Origin: an uncultured Pelagibacteraceae bacterium
Lineage (GTDB): Bacteria > Pseudomonadota > Alphaproteobacteria > Pelagibacterales > Pelagibacteraceae
Direction of reading: 5' to 3'
Assembly (NCBI GenBank): GCA_902617895.1
Contig: CACMYJ010000002.1
Span: forward strand, 142,572 to 206,571
DNA: 64,000 bases
Shown: one piece after another, positions 62,385 through 64,000 of the stretch
How positions within the stretch are numbered: the first letter of the stretch is position 1
Layout: each line of letters starts with the position of its first letter
Made by a program: the position numbers and the translations under genes
The notes under the pieces: model-generated
What the model saw: only the letters and a program-made list of their open reading frames with translations
Told to the model about the DNA's origin: nothing
The model's database searches: none

Positions 62385-63419
62385 TTACTCCATTGACATT
62401 GCAGTAAGAGATTTCGAATTATCTCTAACTGTTCTGTAAGTTTCAGCATCAAGTGGAACAAGTCCTATTTCCGCTAAGTAACCTCTTTTACCAATAGCTT
62501 TAGTTGTAGTGAATTCTTTTACAAATTCATGTAATCCTGGAATTACACCAACATGAGCTTTTTTTACGTAAAAGAATAATGGTCTAGCAACAGCATAACT
62601 ATAGTCTTGGATAGATTCTAATGATGGTTGACCACCTTCTATACTTGCAGCTTGCAATTTATCTCTTGCAGCTAAAAAGTAACTAAATCCAAAGAAACCA
62701 AACATTTCTTTGTCTTCAGATAATTTTTGAATAATTAAACTATCATTCTCTCCAACTTCAATAGCAGCACCATCTTCTCTGTAAAGTTTTTGTGGTTTTT
62801 TGTATTTTTTATTTCCAGCTTCGAAACCTGCTTTGTATAATGCTTTAGCATCTTTAGGCATACCTTTTTTCATTACTAACGAATTCCAAGCATCTCTTGT
62901 TCCGGATGTTCCTGGGGGAATCATAACTGAAATCTTTTGTTTTGGTAAACTTGGGTCTATTTGATCCCATGTTTTGTATATGTTGTCTACTAATTTACCA
63001 TCAACAACTGAGTGTTTTGCTAAAGCTTTCCAAAGTTGTTCTTTAGTGAAGTTTACTGGTTCAGCATCAACACTGTATGCTAAAGTAATACCATCGTTAC
63101 CTATAATAACTTCAACTATTTCATTAACACCATTTTTTTTGCAAAGAGCTTTTTCTTTATCTTTCATTGCTCTTGATGCATTTGTTATATCAGGGTGAGC
63201 TTCTCCTACACCTGCACAAAATAATTTTGCACCACCACCTGTACCAGTTGACTCGATTACTGGTGTTTTAAATCCAGTTTGCCCGAATCTTTCAGCAACT
63301 ATTGTTGCGTAAGGGAATACAGTAGATGATCCAACTATTTTGATTTGATCTCTTGCTTGAGCAATAGTGGCAACAGAAATGGCAACTATTGAAGCAAGGA
63401 CTATAGTTAGTTTTTTCAT
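62385..63419 (-). CDS. pstS: Phosphate-binding periplasmic protein PstS
   Basis: A 344-residue binding protein with a signal peptide (about 1-22, ending AQA), then QIKIVGSSTVFPYATIVAERF, ESTGTGGGAKLFCAG with phosphate-binding residues, ITNASRAM and PPGTSGTRDAWNSLV. It captures phosphate for PstCAB. It has a good ribosome site (AAAGGAT) and an upstream PhoB-type repeat. Confidence 0.97.
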   Translation of the reverse strand: MKKLTIVLASIVAISVATIAQARDQIKIVGSSTVFPYATIVAERFGQTGFKTPVIESTGTGGGAKLFCAGVGEAHPDITNASRAMKDKEKALCKKNGVNEIVEVIIGNDGITLAYSVDAEPVNFTKEQLWKALAKHSVVDGKLVDNIYKTWDQIDPSLPKQKISVMIPPGTSGTRDAWNSLVMKKGMPKDAKALYKAGFEAGNKKYKKPQKLYREDGAAIEVGENDSLIIQKLSEDKEMFGFFGFSYFLAARDKLQAASIEGGQPSLESIQDYSYAVARPLFFYVKKAHVGVIPGLHEFVKEFTTTKAIGKRGYLAEIGLVPLDAETYRTVRDNSKSLTAMSME

Positions 63420-63488
63420 TTTTAATATCCTTTCGTGAATTAAATTTAATTAACGACTCGTTTAATAAATTTTATTGAGGACTCTAGT

Positions 63489-63517
63489 ATTACAAATTTG
63501 TTACAGTTTTGTTAAAT
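63489..63517 (-). promoter_or_regulatory. PhoB box upstream of pstS
   Basis: On the minus strand TTTAAC, CTGTAAC and TTGTAAT recur with 11-nt period, ending 69 nt before the pstS ATG. TGTAAC-TGTAAT matches the TGTCAY direct repeats of known Pho boxes. A possible -10 element TAAAAT follows about 14 nt later. pstS is the classical PhoB target, so this copy serves as the reference for the other candidates. Confidence 0.75.
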
Positions 63518-63527
63518 AGGTAACTTT

Positions 63528-64000
63528 TTAGTTGTATTTTTTAGAGATGATTAAGGTATCATTATCTGCAGCTAAATCTCCTCTACAACGAATTGGGCTG
63601 ACATTTTCACTTAGTGCTAAGCTCTTTGTTGGTCTTAAAGTAACTTCTAGTTGTATCATTGATATAAGGTCTTTTACTTGATTTTGATCATATTTCCATG
63701 AAGGCCAACTTGTGGGGGTAGAAAAAGTAGTAATTATATAACTTGAGGCCCTATTAAAATTATAATTACTCTCATTTTGTTTTCTTAACAAATGATCTCT
63801 TACAGAAAAGAAAATATTTTTACATCTATGCATGTCAGACATATAATTTTCTTTTTTTAAGTTTTTGTTCATTGGGATTGATACAATCAAATCAATTGTA
63901 TCTCTCCAGAATGAAGTTAAAACCTCAGTATAGATATCATCAACATTTACTTTGTCAGATGGAAAATGTTTATTGACAGTGCTTTTCGTATTTTCTAAGT
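63528..64000 (-). CDS. Hypothetical protein, 5' end outside window
   Basis: The minus-strand frame ending at 63528 stays open to the window edge, giving at least 157 codons; an internal TTG at 63890 is not a reason to start there. The visible part is soluble, with no membrane segment and no histidine-kinase motifs. It has blocks such as TSFWRDTIDLIVSIPM, CKNIFFSVRDHLLRKQ and CRGDLAADNDTLIISKKY. I recognise no family. It lies 108 nt upstream of pstS on the same strand. Confidence 0.6.
   Translation of the reverse strand, partial: LENTKSTVNKHFPSDKVNVDDIYTEVLTSFWRDTIDLIVSIPMNKNLKKENYMSDMHRCKNIFFSVRDHLLRKQNESNYNFNRASSYIITTFSTPTSWPSWKYDQNQVKDLISMIQLEVTLRPTKSLALSENVSPIRCRGDLAADNDTLIISKKYN

Overview
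The window is AT-rich, very densely packed DNA from a streamlined marine alphaproteobacterium. Gene order (gyrA-ssb / uvrA, secDF-yajC-serS-tatCBA-scpBA-nagZ-argS-dgt), very short intergenic gaps, many 1-17 nt gene overlaps and the protein sequences point to the SAR11 clade (Candidatus Pelagibacter). A complete C-P lyase locus is an accessory trait of some open-ocean strains such as HTCC7211. This assignment is an inference from gene content, not from a marker-gene search. No intergenic stretch exceeds 150 bases, and I saw no tRNA, rRNA, CRISPR array or insertion sequence.

Layout. (1) 1-4169: start of gyrA, then ssb, uvrA and a PuuD-like membrane protein. (2) 4166-14942, minus strand: a housekeeping run for protein export (SecD/F, YajC, TatA/B/C), serS, chromosome condensation (ScpA/B), NagZ, a small membrane protein where relatives carry a SPOR-domain gene, argS and dgt. 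(3) 14993-21480: ErpA, exonuclease III, an Ldh-family dehydrogenase, a proteasome-like Anbu hydrolase divergent from a circularly permuted ATP-grasp gene, and a two-gene module (HAD phosphatase plus GT81-like glycosyltransferase) for a probable glycosylglycerate osmolyte. (4) 21496-27519: a zinc regulon. znuA, a COG0523 GTPase, a WD40 protein and a small Cys/His protein run left, and znuC-znuB-zur-HCCA isomerase run right. Two Zur-box-like palindromes lie between them.

(5) 27880-63419: about 35 kb largely devoted to obtaining phosphorus. It holds C-P lyase (phnGHIJKLN, phnM), a DUF1045 2H phosphodiesterase, PhnF, the phosphonate transporter phnCDEE2, a PhnZ-like diiron oxygenase, arsenate reductase plus aquaglyceroporin, a ugp glycerol-3-phosphate/phosphodiester operon with tandem ugpE copies, a broken GDPD gene and a second 2H phosphodiesterase, a short GlpD, a PhnX-like hydrolase, polyphosphate enzymes (ppx, ppk), sixA, and pstSCAB-phoU-phoB. 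Direct repeats resembling TGTAAY with 11-nt spacing occur before several of these genes and look like PhoB boxes. In all three high-affinity ABC systems (pst, phn, ugp) a strong hairpin sits directly after the binding-protein gene.

Working model. Under phosphate starvation PhoB would switch on pst, phn, ugp and the accessory enzymes together. Phosphonates are opened by C-P lyase. The usual PhnP step has no phnP here and may be done by the DUF1045 protein before PhnN. Glycerophosphodiesters and G3P enter through Ugp and are fed to GlpD. Arsenate that enters through phosphate transporters is reduced and leaks out through the channel. The window ends in an open reading frame where a phoR kinase gene might have been expected but is not seen.
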